DNA from: an uncultured Oscillospiraceae bacterium
Lineage (GTDB): Bacteria; Bacillota; Clostridia; Oscillospirales; Oscillospiraceae
Length of the DNA stretch: 48,992 bases
Reading direction: 5' to 3'
Assembly (NCBI GenBank): GCA_944385415.1
Contig: CALWXC010000019.1
Coordinates: 1-48,992, forward strand
In this document: positions 6,750 through 14,978 of the stretch, piece by piece
Position numbering within the stretch: the first letter of the stretch is position 1
Layout of the letters: the number at the start of each line of letters is the position of its first letter
The notes under the pieces: model-generated
The model's database searches: none
What the model saw: the letters and a program-made list of their open reading frames with translations, nothing else
What the model was told of the DNA's origin: nothing
Position numbers and translations under genes: made by a program

Positions 6750-6770
6750 TCGCAATAATATATATTGCGA
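6750..6770. promoter_or_regulatory. Palindromic site upstream of the URO-D-like promoter
   Basis: TCGCAATA (6750-6757), 5 bases, TATTGCGA (6763-6770): a perfect inverted repeat centred about 50 bases before the predicted start of transcription and 5 bases upstream of the -35 box. That position suits an activator better than a repressor. The regulator is not evident nearby. Confidence 0.6.
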
Positions 6771-6805
6771 ATTATAAAAAATCGCAAATTTGAAATGGCG
6801 GATAC

Positions 6806-8530
6806 TCAGGAAACCCCAACGGGCTGCTTGGCCAGCTCCTCTTCTTCCAGCACCCGGTAGGCTACTTTTCCCACCAGTGTTTTGGGCATTTCCTCTTTAA
6901 AGGTGATGTCGTAGGGCATGGCGTATTTGGCCACATGCTTGCGGCAGTAGTCCAGCAGAAGCTGCTTGGTCTCCTCATTGGGGGAAACGCCGGGCACCAG
7001 TTTGACAAAGGCTTTGACCTTCTGCATCTTGTAGGGGTCCGGCACACCGATGACGCAGCTCATCTGGACCAGCTCGTGGGCGTCCAGAATGTTTTCCAGC
7101 TGGGCCGGGTAGACGTTGTAGCCGGAGGTGATGATCATGCGCTTGGCCCGGCCCTTGAAATAGACAAAACCCTGGTCATCCATGGTGCCCAGGTCGCCGG
7201 TATAGACCCAGGTCAGACCGTCGGCGTGGGTTCGCAGCGTCTCCGCCGTCTCCTTGGGATGGCCCCGGTACTCCTTCATGACCGTGGGACCGGCCAGAAG
7301 GATTTCGCCTTCGGTACCGTAGGGTACTTCCTTGTCGGTGCCGGGCTTGACAATTTTAATGTAAGTATCGGGGAAGGGCAGGCCGATGGAGCCCTCCTTG
7401 TACATATGGGACGGCGTCAGACAGCAGGCTGTGACGGTCTCCGTGGTGCCGTAGCCCTCCCGGACCTGGATGGTGGCCTTGTGGTCATAGAGGAACTTGT
7501 CGAACTTCTTTTTCAGTTCCACCGAAAGGGAGTCGCCGCCGGAGAAGACACCCTTGAGACAGCTCAGGTCGGCGCCCTCCATATCGGGCAGCCGCAGCAA
7601 CGCTTCGTAAAGGGTGGGGACACCGGCCACGAAATTGCAGCGCTTTTTCACCAGGTCCCGGGCGTAGGTCTTGGGGGTGAACCGAGGCACCAGAACGCAG
7701 CGACCGCCCTGGGACAGCATGGTGTGGATGCAGACGCCCAGGCCAAAGCCGTGGAACAGGGGCATGGCGGCCAGCATTTTGTCCCCGGGGCGGAACATGG
7801 GATTGGCCGCCACCACCTGTTGGCCCAAGGCGTTGAAATTCTTGTTGGTCAGGACGATGCCCTTGGTGGTACCGGTGGTGCCGCCGGAATAGAGGATCAC
7901 CGCCGGGTCATCGGAGCGGCGCTCTACCTTATAATTATAGAAGCAGTGCTTGCTCATGCGCATAAAGTCCGCCCAGCGGATGACGGGGGCGTCGTCGGGA
8001 ATCTTTTCGATCTTCCGGCCCTCGGTCAACATGTAACCGGCCCGGATGGTGGGGGAGAGGGCATCTTTGATGCTGGCAATCACAATATTGACCACCTTGG
8101 TGTTCTGCCGGACCCGTTCAAACTTGTGATAGAACTGGTCCAGGGTGATGGCGGTGACGCTCTCGGATTCATTGAGATAGAACTCAATTTCCTTTTCCGC
8201 CGACAGGGGATGAATCATATTGGCGATACCGCCCACCAGATTGACGGCGTAGAACAGATAGATGGCCTGGGGGCAGTTGGGCATGGCAATGGTGACCCGG
8301 TCATTTTCCCGGATGCCGATGGTCCGCAGGGCCTTGGCGCACAGCTCAATCTCCTGCATCAGCTTTTTATAGGTGGTGGATTTGCCCATAAAGTCAAAGG
8401 CCACATTGTTGGGGTATTTCTTGGCCGTTTCGGCTACGGCGTCATACATGGAGCCTTCAAAGTATTGCAGGTGCATGGGCACGTCGCCCATATAGTCCTT
8501 CCAGGGCGTTTTTACAGAAATGGTTTTCAT
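6806..8530 (-). CDS. AMP-binding acyl-CoA synthetase (long-chain fatty-acid-CoA ligase type)
   Basis: 574 residues, normal length. It activates a carboxylic acid to an acyl-adenylate and then to a thioester. Core motifs in order: YSGGTTGTTKG (ATP loop), the Y-G-T-T-E adenylate motif, YTGDLG, the FKGRAKRMIITSGYNVYP hinge, and P-K-T-L-V-G-K-V with the C-terminal catalytic Lys. No transmembrane segment. It is the last gene of a four-gene minus-strand operon; its ATG follows the stop of the previous gene without a gap, with GGTGGAG upstream inside that gene. Together with three lipid-type genes it probably supplies acyl-CoA or an acylated intermediate. Chain length not predictable. Confidence 0.92.
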   Translation of the reverse strand: MKTISVKTPWKDYMGDVPMHLQYFEGSMYDAVAETAKKYPNNVAFDFMGKSTTYKKLMQEIELCAKALRTIGIRENDRVTIAMPNCPQAIYLFYAVNLVGGIANMIHPLSAEKEIEFYLNESESVTAITLDQFYHKFERVRQNTKVVNIVIASIKDALSPTIRAGYMLTEGRKIEKIPDDAPVIRWADFMRMSKHCFYNYKVERRSDDPAVILYSGGTTGTTKGIVLTNKNFNALGQQVVAANPMFRPGDKMLAAMPLFHGFGLGVCIHTMLSQGGRCVLVPRFTPKTYARDLVKKRCNFVAGVPTLYEALLRLPDMEGADLSCLKGVFSGGDSLSVELKKKFDKFLYDHKATIQVREGYGTTETVTACCLTPSHMYKEGSIGLPFPDTYIKIVKPGTDKEVPYGTEGEILLAGPTVMKEYRGHPKETAETLRTHADGLTWVYTGDLGTMDDQGFVYFKGRAKRMIITSGYNVYPAQLENILDAHELVQMSCVIGVPDPYKMQKVKAFVKLVPGVSPNEETKQLLLDYCRKHVAKYAMPYDITFKEEMPKTLVGKVAYRVLEEEELAKQPVGVS

Positions 8531-9388
8531 TTAATACTCCACCTTCTCGCTCAGCGGCAGTTCCAGCAGCCGCGGATTTTCCAATAGTGTTTTCAGCAAC
8601 CGGATGGTTTTGGAATAGTAGTAGCCGTCGGCAATGCGCTCGTCGATGGTCAACCCCAGATCCACGCTCATGCGCATGGTCACATTGCCGTCGTCATCGT
8701 AAAAGGGCCGCTTTTTCATCAGACCAATGGCGCAGAACAGGGAGTTGGTGCCCCAGTTGGTCAGATGATGATAGCCGGCGTCCAGCTTCAGGCTGCCCAG
8801 GTTGGTCAGCACCACCGAGCAGTAATAGGGGTCCGTGGCAATGACCGAGGAGGGCATCCAGCCATGGCGGTCCAGAAACCGGGCGCCCCAGCCGATGAGG
8901 TGCTTGCCGGGAATTTTCTGAATTACATCCATGGCGGCGGAAGAGGCGTCCTTGGTCTCCCCACGGCCCTTGGACACCTGCCGGTAAATCTCATTGTGAA
9001 TGGTGTCCAGGGTGTCGGTTTCTTTGGCGTGGATTCTGGCCAGGGCCTCGCCGCCTTCATCGGAGAAAATCTTCTTGATGGTAAAGGCGGCTGTAACCTC
9101 GTTGCGCTGATACAGGTTTTGATTGGCAACAAACCGGTTCATATAGGGCCTCAAGACAATGACCTTCAAGATGGCCGTCACCACCAACTGAAACAGGTTG
9201 TATTTATATTCGGGGCCGGAGGCGTTTTTCTCCTCCAGATATTGCATGGCGTCGGTCAGATCGACTCGGATGTGCATAAATGCCTCATTATCGCACCGGT
9301 TGGGATAAATTAAGGGCATAATGTAATGCATGGAATCAATCTGACGCAGCAGGACGCCGTCCTTGCGGTCTCCCCATCTCTTTTTCAT
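8531..9388 (-). CDS. CoA-dependent acyltransferase, E2/chloramphenicol-acetyltransferase fold, His replaced
   Basis: 285 residues from the ATG at 9388 (GGGGGT upstream). The whole protein resembles the catalytic trimer domain of 2-oxoacid dehydrogenase E2 / chloramphenicol acetyltransferase, without lipoyl or peripheral-subunit domains. In that family the C-terminal signature is H-R-x-x-D-G with catalytic His; here it reads D-E-R-I-A-D-G-Y-Y-Y, so Glu stands where His is expected. I recall similar DERI-DGYYY forms in clostridia, but their function is not known to me. It sits between a PAP2-type protein and an acyl-CoA synthetase, so acyl transfer to or from a lipid, or a structural/regulatory role, is inference. 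Confidence 0.75.
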   Translation of the reverse strand: MKKRWGDRKDGVLLRQIDSMHYIMPLIYPNRCDNEAFMHIRVDLTDAMQYLEEKNASGPEYKYNLFQLVVTAILKVIVLRPYMNRFVANQNLYQRNEVTAAFTIKKIFSDEGGEALARIHAKETDTLDTIHNEIYRQVSKGRGETKDASSAAMDVIQKIPGKHLIGWGARFLDRHGWMPSSVIATDPYYCSVVLTNLGSLKLDAGYHHLTNWGTNSLFCAIGLMKKRPFYDDDGNVTMRMSVDLGLTIDERIADGYYYSKTIRLLKTLLENPRLLELPLSEKVEY

Positions 9389-9407
9389 GGTTCTATGGTA
9401 CCCCCGT

Positions 9408-10094
9408 TCACGAAACGTTCTCATGCAGCTGACGACGCAGCTTGTAATACTTTTTAAATACGAGCCATTCCGCCAACAGACAGACGGGAATGGCCGCCAC
9501 AATATCCAGGACGGAATGCTGTTTGACAAAGGCTACCGACAGACAGATGCAGACGACTGCCGCTACAATGGCCGCTTTCACTGGCCGGGACGCGGAAGGC
9601 TCTTTGAGCCATGTGGACGCGATGCCCAGAGAATACGCCACATGCAGCGACGGACAGACACCGGTATTGGTATCCACCGAATAGATAAACGCCACAATTT
9701 GTGTCAAAACGTTTTCCCGCGGAAATGTCTCCGGGCGCAAATCCTGTCGGCTGGGAAACAGAATATAGATGGCCATGGCCACCAGCTGGGTAATGATGAT
9801 ATAGGTTTGCAGGTTCCGGAACTGGTCTACGTTGTAAAGCAGAAAATACAGCAGGGAACCGACAACCAGCAGATACCAGAACACATAGGGAATGATAAAA
9901 ATCTCCTGAAAGGGAATGACATCATCCAGCCAACAGTGGACTGGATGGCATCGCTCAGCGGGAATCAGCCGTTCCGTAAGGATGTACAGCAGGAAATAAA
10001 CCACCCAGCCAAACAGCAGCTTCAGGTGGGAAAACTCCGGCGTATTCAGCTTGGACAGACGGAACGAGCGGTAATCAACGGTTGGTTTTCTCAT
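9408..10094 (-). CDS. PAP2-superfamily membrane phosphatase/transferase, SLHV-type
   Basis: 228 residues from the ATG at 10094 (AGGAG upstream), overlapping the end of the PlsC-like gene by 20 bases. About five to six membrane segments. The C-terminal half has CPSLHVAYSLG and V-K-Q-H-S-V-L-D, the two His-containing catalytic motifs of the PAP2 group that includes inositol-phosphorylceramide and sphingomyelin synthases; the first PAP2 motif is poorly visible. Such enzymes remove a phosphate from a lipid or exchange a lipid headgroup. Here it would act on the product of the neighbouring acyltransferases. Whether hydrolase or headgroup transferase cannot be decided. Confidence 0.85.
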   Translation of the reverse strand: MRKPTVDYRSFRLSKLNTPEFSHLKLLFGWVVYFLLYILTERLIPAERCHPVHCWLDDVIPFQEIFIIPYVFWYLLVVGSLLYFLLYNVDQFRNLQTYIIITQLVAMAIYILFPSRQDLRPETFPRENVLTQIVAFIYSVDTNTGVCPSLHVAYSLGIASTWLKEPSASRPVKAAIVAAVVCICLSVAFVKQHSVLDIVAAIPVCLLAEWLVFKKYYKLRRQLHENVS

Positions 10095-10887
10095 GGGAGG
10101 TCTCCTGGTCCGGCCGGTTGGTGTGATAGCATTTTTTGGGAATGTTGTCGTATGGCACCACGGTGTGCAGGGGCATCTGCTCCGCCATGGCGGTGATCTC
10201 CTCCATAAGACAGTCGCAGATGCGCTGCCGCTCCTGGGCCAGAGGACGGTCCGGGGCAAAGGTTACGGGGCGCCCGAGACGGGCTGTTTTCAGCCGGGGC
10301 GCCAGGTACATGGGCACAAAGGACAACTGCTTTCCCGTGCGGTTGTAATAGGTCCGGGCCACATCGATAAACCGGTTCTGAAACTGGTTGACAATATGGT
10401 TGTGGGGCTCGGCGCACTCGGGGAAAATAATCACCTTTTCATTGTCGGACAGAGCCTCCAGGGTTTGATGGAAGGTGGTCATAATCCGGGAGTCGTGGTA
10501 CACGGGAATGGTGTGGGCATTGCTGAAAATGCACACGGAAAACGGCGTGATCACATAGGAAGAGAGTCGGTAAAACCAGCGGATATACAGGGGTTTTGCA
10601 CGCCAGAAATCGTTATAGGCATAAGAGGGTACGGCCCGCCAATCCATCATCTGGGCGGCGCACCAAATTCGGCGCTCACCGGGAAAATACAGTTCAGCCG
10701 TGATGGGACCGTTCATTTTGGCGTGATTGCCCACCACCACACAGCCGTCGTCCGGCAGATGTTCCGTACCTTCCACAGTGATGCGCGGGTAGAAAACCCG
10801 CACCACCCAACGGATGGAGACATACACCAAACGGGAAAGCCTGCGGCGCACAGAATGCGGCTTTGTTTTTGTTACGGAATGGACCAT
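10075..10887 (-). CDS. PlsC-like glycerophospholipid acyltransferase, degenerate HX4D motif
   Basis: 270 residues, ATG at 10887 with AGGAG upstream. It fits the 1-acylglycerol-3-phosphate acyltransferase family: T-V-E-G-T-E-H-L-P, then V-V-G-N-H in block I, and I-I-F-P-E in block III. The block I catalytic motif NHxxxxD reads NHAKMNGP, so the Asp is Gly. Block III continues CAEPHNHIVNQFQ in place of the usual GTRS. These changes may mark a separate subfamily or loss of normal activity. One hydrophobic stretch (about 98-118) may bind membrane. First gene of the operon with the PAP2-type, E2-like and acyl-CoA synthetase genes. Confidence 0.8.
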   Translation of the reverse strand: MVHSVTKTKPHSVRRRLSRLVYVSIRWVVRVFYPRITVEGTEHLPDDGCVVVGNHAKMNGPITAELYFPGERRIWCAAQMMDWRAVPSYAYNDFWRAKPLYIRWFYRLSSYVITPFSVCIFSNAHTIPVYHDSRIMTTFHQTLEALSDNEKVIIFPECAEPHNHIVNQFQNRFIDVARTYYNRTGKQLSFVPMYLAPRLKTARLGRPVTFAPDRPLAQERQRICDCLMEEITAMAEQMPLHTVVPYDNIPKKCYHTNRPDQETSHEKTNR

Positions 10888-10941
10888 ACAGTTTGCTCCT
10901 GCAATCTAATGTGCTCCTTCATGCAGAGCCTATTAAAGAGA

Positions 10942-10970
10942 ATTATACTCGATAGGACCTGGATTGTGTA
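10942..10970 (-). promoter_or_regulatory. Promoter of the lipid-type operon
   Basis: Minus strand: TACACA (10965-10970), 17 bases, TATAAT (10942-10947). The -10 box is perfect and the -35 box matches 4 of 6. Confidence 0.6.
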
Positions 10971-11078
10971 GCGAAAAAGCGGGAAAATGTCGAATATACT
11001 ATTTTTTTGTACAGTTTATCCATATGGATTGGATGGGAACGGAACAATACCGGCATGGAATCAGCCGATGGGTTTTGC

Positions 11079-11789
11079 TTACGGCAGCGCCGCTGCCATC
11101 TCCGGATCGTCTCGATAGCCCCAGGCGCCGTGTCCGGGCAGAACCACCGTGGAGGGGGCCAGACGGCGCAGATAGGGCACCACCCGTTCCAGATAAACGG
11201 TTTTGTCGCCGCCGGGAAGGCGAATCAGTGTTTCTGTTCCGGGAATCAGGTTGTCGCCGGTGAACACATGGGTTCCGGCGGCTTCGATGGCGGCGCTGCC
11301 GGGGGAATGGCCCGAAAGCTCCACCAGATGCAGCGGAATGCCGTGCCATTGGAGGTCCATCGTACCGGTGTAGGTTTCGTCAGCGGTACAGGTATAGTGG
11401 GCATCAAACAGCGCCGCTGCCTGCCGGACCACCTCCGGCCCCTGGGAAAAGAACATGGCCGGAAAGACGGCGGCATGGCTGCGGCGGGGATTGGCTATGC
11501 GCTGGGCGCAGACTTCGGTACAAATCACCGTGCAGGAAATGTGGTCCCGCAGCTGGTTGATGCCGGAAATGTGGTCGTAGTGCTCATGGGTCAGCAGGAT
11601 GGTGCAGCGGGTCACGCCGCTGCGTTGCAGCAGAGCCACGGCATCCTCACTGAGACAGGGGTCTACAACAAGGGCGTCGCTGCCGCAAAGGACCACATAC
11701 ATATTGGAATGAATCAGGGGCAATTCAAACCGGTGAACGGCGTGGCCCCCGATGGGTGGAATGGGCTGCAAGCTGGTTCGCCTCCTCAA
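11079..11789 (-). CDS. Metallo-beta-lactamase-fold hydrolase
   Basis: 236 residues. Zinc-binding THEHYDH (H68, H70, D72, H73) followed by the later His/Asp ligands in GHSPGS, GDNLI and PGHG define a glyoxalase-II-like MBL hydrolase. Its ATG overlaps the stop of the NAD(P)HX repair gene by four bases, so the two are translationally coupled. Substrate unknown; thioester or lactone hydrolysis is usual in the family. A second, shorter protein of this fold lies at 34994. Confidence 0.85.
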   Translation of the reverse strand: MRRRTSLQPIPPIGGHAVHRFELPLIHSNMYVVLCGSDALVVDPCLSEDAVALLQRSGVTRCTILLTHEHYDHISGINQLRDHISCTVICTEVCAQRIANPRRSHAAVFPAMFFSQGPEVVRQAAALFDAHYTCTADETYTGTMDLQWHGIPLHLVELSGHSPGSAAIEAAGTHVFTGDNLIPGTETLIRLPGGDKTVYLERVVPYLRRLAPSTVVLPGHGAWGYRDDPEMAAALP

Positions 11790-13450
11790 TCCACAACGTG
11801 ATCCCGGAGGACCTGGGGCAGCGCGTCAATGAGATCATCGGGCAGGAGACTGTATTCGCCCAGGCGGCGGGCGGCGTGGTCTCCGGCAGCGCCGTGGAAC
11901 CAGACGGCCCGGGCGGCCAGCTGGGCGGCGTCGGTACCGTCGGAATAGAGCGGTTTTTGCCCCAAAAATGCGGCCAGAATCCCGGCCAGCGTGTCGCCGC
12001 TGCCGCCGGTGGCCATACCGGCGTTGCCGCTGGTGTTGATCCAGGTGCGGCCGTCGGGGGCGGCGGTGACGGTGCGGTGACCCTTGAGCACCACAATGGC
12101 CCCCGTGTCCCGGGCCAGGGAGCGGGCGGCGTCCAGCCGGTCGCCAATGGGCAAAGTGCAGCCTGTGAGCCGGGCAAATTCCCCATCATGGGGCGTCAGA
12201 ACCGTGGGGGCCGTGCGGCTGCGAATCCAATCCAAATGGCCAACTGTGGCGTTGAGACCGTCGGCATCCAGCACCACCGGACAGTCCAGGCACTGGAGCA
12301 GTGTCTGCACCAAGTTGTCATGCTCCCGGCCCAAACCGGGGCCAATGACGGCCACATTGCATCCTTTGACCCGGTCCAGAAGAACGTCAGCCGCGTCGGG
12401 CAGGGGAAAGGCCATGGCGGCGCTGCACTGTCCGGCCACAATGGGATAGATGTCCCGGGGCACGGCCACAAAGACCAGCCCCGCGCCGCTGCGCAGCGCC
12501 GCCGATGCGGCCAGCACCGGCGCTCCGGTATACCCCTCGCTGCCGCCGACGATGAGCAGACGGCCATAGTCGCCTTTGTGGCTGTTGGGCTTCCGGCGGG
12601 GCAGGGTAAAGCTGCCGTCCACGACTTCCAGCCGGGCCGGTTGGTTGTACAGCAGATCAAAGGGCAGACCGATGTCCGCCACCCGCAGATCGCCGGTGTG
12701 TTCGGCCCCATCACCCAGGTAGTGGCCCGGCTTGGGACAGGAAAAGGTGACGGTGACGGCAGCGCGGACAGCGCAGCCCAGAACCGTGCCGGTGTCGGCG
12801 TGGATGCCGGAGGGAATATCACAGGATACCACCGGACCGCCTGTATGGGTCTGGAGCAGCCGGACCGCCAACGCGGCGTCACCGGTGATGGGCCGGGACA
12901 ATCCCACGCCGAACAGGGCATCTACTTTGCAGTCGCAGACGGACAACAGCAGCATCTGCTCCTGATTGGTGGGGCAGAAGTCTTCCAATGTTCCGCCGCA
13001 GTCCTGAAGCCGCTGTTCCATGGCACGGGCGTCGGCAGTCATGCGATTGCGGTCGCCGACAAGAACGGCCCGGACGGCAAAGCCCCGCTGCATCAGCAGC
13101 CGGGCGGCGGCGATGCCGTCGCCGCCGTTGTTGCCGGGGCCGCAGAACACGGCCACCCGGCGGCCCTTTTGGGCCGGGTCGTTGATCTGATCTTGAAGCC
13201 GTGCCACCTCTTCCCGGTCCGTGTCCGTGAGCGTTTCCCCTTTTCGAGGTACTGCCAGCAATACGGTACTGGAAACGGCCGTAGGCAGATACTGCTCCGG
13301 GTCCGGCGTCAGCAGTTCTTCCACTGCGTCGGCCACCGCTGTGGCCGCTTGTTCCATCAAATCCAGAGACGGGATGCCCCGTTCCTCAATGGCAATGCGA
13401 TCCAGTTCCTTCATCTGGGCAGCCGTGGCCGCCATCCCGCTGTATGACAT
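11786..13450 (-). CDS. nnr: Bifunctional NAD(P)H-hydrate epimerase / ADP-dependent dehydratase
   Basis: 554 residues. It repairs hydrated NAD(P)H: the N-terminal half epimerises (L-M-E-Q-A-A, then GPGNNGGDG at 104-112), the C-terminal half is the ribokinase-like ADP-dependent dehydratase (H-D-G-E-F-A-R-L and TGGSGDTLAGI). About 40 extra residues (roughly 46-95, Pro/Glu/Asp-rich) separate the first helix from the GPGNNGGDG loop, where relatives have a short linker. AAGGAGG precedes the ATG. First gene of a two-gene unit with the MBL hydrolase. Confidence 0.95.
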   Translation of the reverse strand: MSYSGMAATAAQMKELDRIAIEERGIPSLDLMEQAATAVADAVEELLTPDPEQYLPTAVSSTVLLAVPRKGETLTDTDREEVARLQDQINDPAQKGRRVAVFCGPGNNGGDGIAAARLLMQRGFAVRAVLVGDRNRMTADARAMEQRLQDCGGTLEDFCPTNQEQMLLLSVCDCKVDALFGVGLSRPITGDAALAVRLLQTHTGGPVVSCDIPSGIHADTGTVLGCAVRAAVTVTFSCPKPGHYLGDGAEHTGDLRVADIGLPFDLLYNQPARLEVVDGSFTLPRRKPNSHKGDYGRLLIVGGSEGYTGAPVLAASAALRSGAGLVFVAVPRDIYPIVAGQCSAAMAFPLPDAADVLLDRVKGCNVAVIGPGLGREHDNLVQTLLQCLDCPVVLDADGLNATVGHLDWIRSRTAPTVLTPHDGEFARLTGCTLPIGDRLDAARSLARDTGAIVVLKGHRTVTAAPDGRTWINTSGNAGMATGGSGDTLAGILAAFLGQKPLYSDGTDAAQLAARAVWFHGAAGDHAARRLGEYSLLPDDLIDALPQVLRDHVVD

Positions 13451-13485
13451 GGTAATTCCTCCTTGGCAGGATACGTTTTATACAC

Positions 13486-13513
13486 AGTATAACACAGCCG
13501 GTGAAAAATCCAA
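13486..13513 (-). promoter_or_regulatory. Promoter of the nnr gene
   Basis: Minus strand: TTGGAT (13508-13513), 16 bases, TATACT (13486-13491). Confidence 0.6.
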
Positions 13514-13551
13514 CAGGCCCCTTTGGGACAGTTTGCCGAAATTGGGAAAAA

Positions 13552-13597
13552 ATAAAAGTTTTACTCAATTCTTTTAAAAATTGAGTAAAACTTTTAT
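13552..13597. repeat. Perfect 19-base inverted repeat of the AAAAGTTTTACT family
   Basis: Arms 13552-13570 and 13579-13597 pair perfectly around an 8-base loop. It lies between the lacI-type stop and the nnr promoter and could end lacI transcription. The left arm (AATAAAAGTTTTACTyrATT) recurs at about 41408-41430, so it is part of a dispersed intergenic repeat. Confidence 0.75.
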
Positions 13598-13635
13598 AGG
13601 TTTGCGCCGTTTGTACTCGGTGCTGTCTTGGCAAA

Positions 13636-14694
13636 TCAGCGACGCTCCAGAGACGTGGTGCTCCCTCTGACAACAATGCGCGTTGACAAAGCCAGTTTGA
13701 TGCAGCCATGACTGCGGATGGACTGGGCTGTTTCTCCAGCGACAATGCGGCGATACAGAAGGCTGACGGCTTCGCTGCCCAGCTGCTCCTTATGGGTGTG
13801 GACTGTGGTAATGGCTGGGTCCACCATTTCACAGATGGGAATGTCGTCAAAGCCCATGACCGCCACCTCATCCGGCACGGCGCAGCCCCGAGACCGCAGC
13901 GCCCGAATGGCGGCGGCGGCGACCTCGTCGTTTTCCGCAACGATGGCCTCCGGCAGCGCCGGGCACTGTTCCAGCCAGCTGCAAATGTCCTGAAAGGTCC
14001 GGTCCGGGGAAATATCCACCGGGATGACCATCAGGGGGGCGGCGTCGCTGCCCAGATGTTCGGCAATGGCCAGACGAATGCCGTTTTCCCGGTCCTCAAA
14101 GTTGGCCACCCGCTGATTGGCCCGCACATAGGCAAAGGTCCGGCGGCCCTGGTCAATGAGATAGGAAACGGCGGCCTTGGTGCCGTACAGATTGTCGTTG
14201 CCCACGCAGTCGGCATAGGCCGACAGAATGAAATTGTCGATGACCACCGCCGGGAAAGGCAGGGAACCGTTTACGATCATCGCCCCCAGCTCCGACTGTT
14301 GGGCGCTGGTCATATCGGTGCCCAGGACCAGCAGACCGTCAATATCCTGAAGAATATCGCTCATCTGCTCGGTGAAACTGCGGTTGGCGTAATAGTAACG
14401 GATCAGAACACGGCAGCCTAATTCTTTGGCTGCCCGTTCTACACCTTGGAGTACAAAGGTGTAGTAGGACGACGCCTGTACGATTCCTACGTGGGGATCT
14501 ATATAAATCAGAAAACAAAGCTGGCGGCTGTCAGAAGCAGCCCTTGGAGTGCTATAACCCATCTCGGCAGCGGCGATCAGAACGCGCTGCCGCGTGGCAT
14601 CACTGACGCCGGGCTTACCATTCAGCGCTACAGAGACAGAAGCAGCCGAAATACCGAGTTTTTTTGCAATTTCTTTGGCGGTTGCGCCAGGCAT
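13636..14694 (-). CDS. LacI-family transcriptional regulator
   Basis: 352 residues from the ATG at 14694, nine codons into the longest frame, because GAGGTGAT lies six bases upstream and the helix-turn-helix then starts at the usual place (A-K-E-I-A-K-K-L-G-I-S-A-A-S-V-S, then L-N-G-K-P-G-V). The rest is a periplasmic-binding-protein-like sensor domain ending A-V-M-G-F-D-D-I-P. Divergent from the xylulokinase operon 284 bases away and therefore its likely repressor. The ligand is probably a pentose or deoxyhexose, but cannot be read from sequence. Confidence 0.93.
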   Translation of the reverse strand: MPGATAKEIAKKLGISAASVSVALNGKPGVSDATRQRVLIAAAEMGYSTPRAASDSRQLCFLIYIDPHVGIVQASSYYTFVLQGVERAAKELGCRVLIRYYYANRSFTEQMSDILQDIDGLLVLGTDMTSAQQSELGAMIVNGSLPFPAVVIDNFILSAYADCVGNDNLYGTKAAVSYLIDQGRRTFAYVRANQRVANFEDRENGIRLAIAEHLGSDAAPLMVIPVDISPDRTFQDICSWLEQCPALPEAIVAENDEVAAAAIRALRSRGCAVPDEVAVMGFDDIPICEMVDPAITTVHTHKEQLGSEAVSLLYRRIVAGETAQSIRSHGCIKLALSTRIVVRGSTTSLERR

Positions 14695-14719
14695 GTATAT
14701 CACCTCATTTAACAAATAC

Positions 14720-14748
14720 ATTGTAAATTATGAAGGATGGGATTGCAA
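14720..14748 (-). promoter_or_regulatory. Promoter of the lacI-type gene
   Basis: Minus strand: TTGCAA (14743-14748), 17 bases, TACAAT (14720-14725). Confidence 0.65.
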
Positions 14749-14788
14749 GCACTTCACAAGAGCAAATATTAGGTATAGATTCATTGAT

Positions 14789-14812
14789 GATTAGCCAAAT
14801 ATTTGGCTAATC
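14789..14812. promoter_or_regulatory. 24-base perfect palindrome between divergent lacI and xylB
   Basis: GATTAGCCAAAT followed at once by its reverse complement. It lies about 40 bases upstream of each divergent promoter's boxes, so it is well placed as the operator of the divergon. It lacks the central CG typical of LacI-family operators, so the bound protein may be another factor. Confidence 0.65.
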
Positions 14813-14838
14813 TATTTATGGATTTTTGCCTGACTGTG

Positions 14839-14847
14839 TGGTACAAT
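14839..14847 (+). promoter_or_regulatory. Extended -10 promoter of the xylB operon
   Basis: TGG-TACAAT (14839-14847) is an extended -10 element; no good -35 box lies 17 bases upstream. The leader before the xylB ATG is about 125 bases and holds no feature I recognise. Confidence 0.5.
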
Positions 14848-14978
14848 AGCGCCGAAACAGAGATTGCGCTTTGAGACAGCTGTTTTTCTGCGGTTTCAGC
14901 GATGCAATCCAATCATTGAATGGACGATTTTCCGACACGGGAGTGCCGGTAATATAAAATGATTTAAGAGGTGACCCT

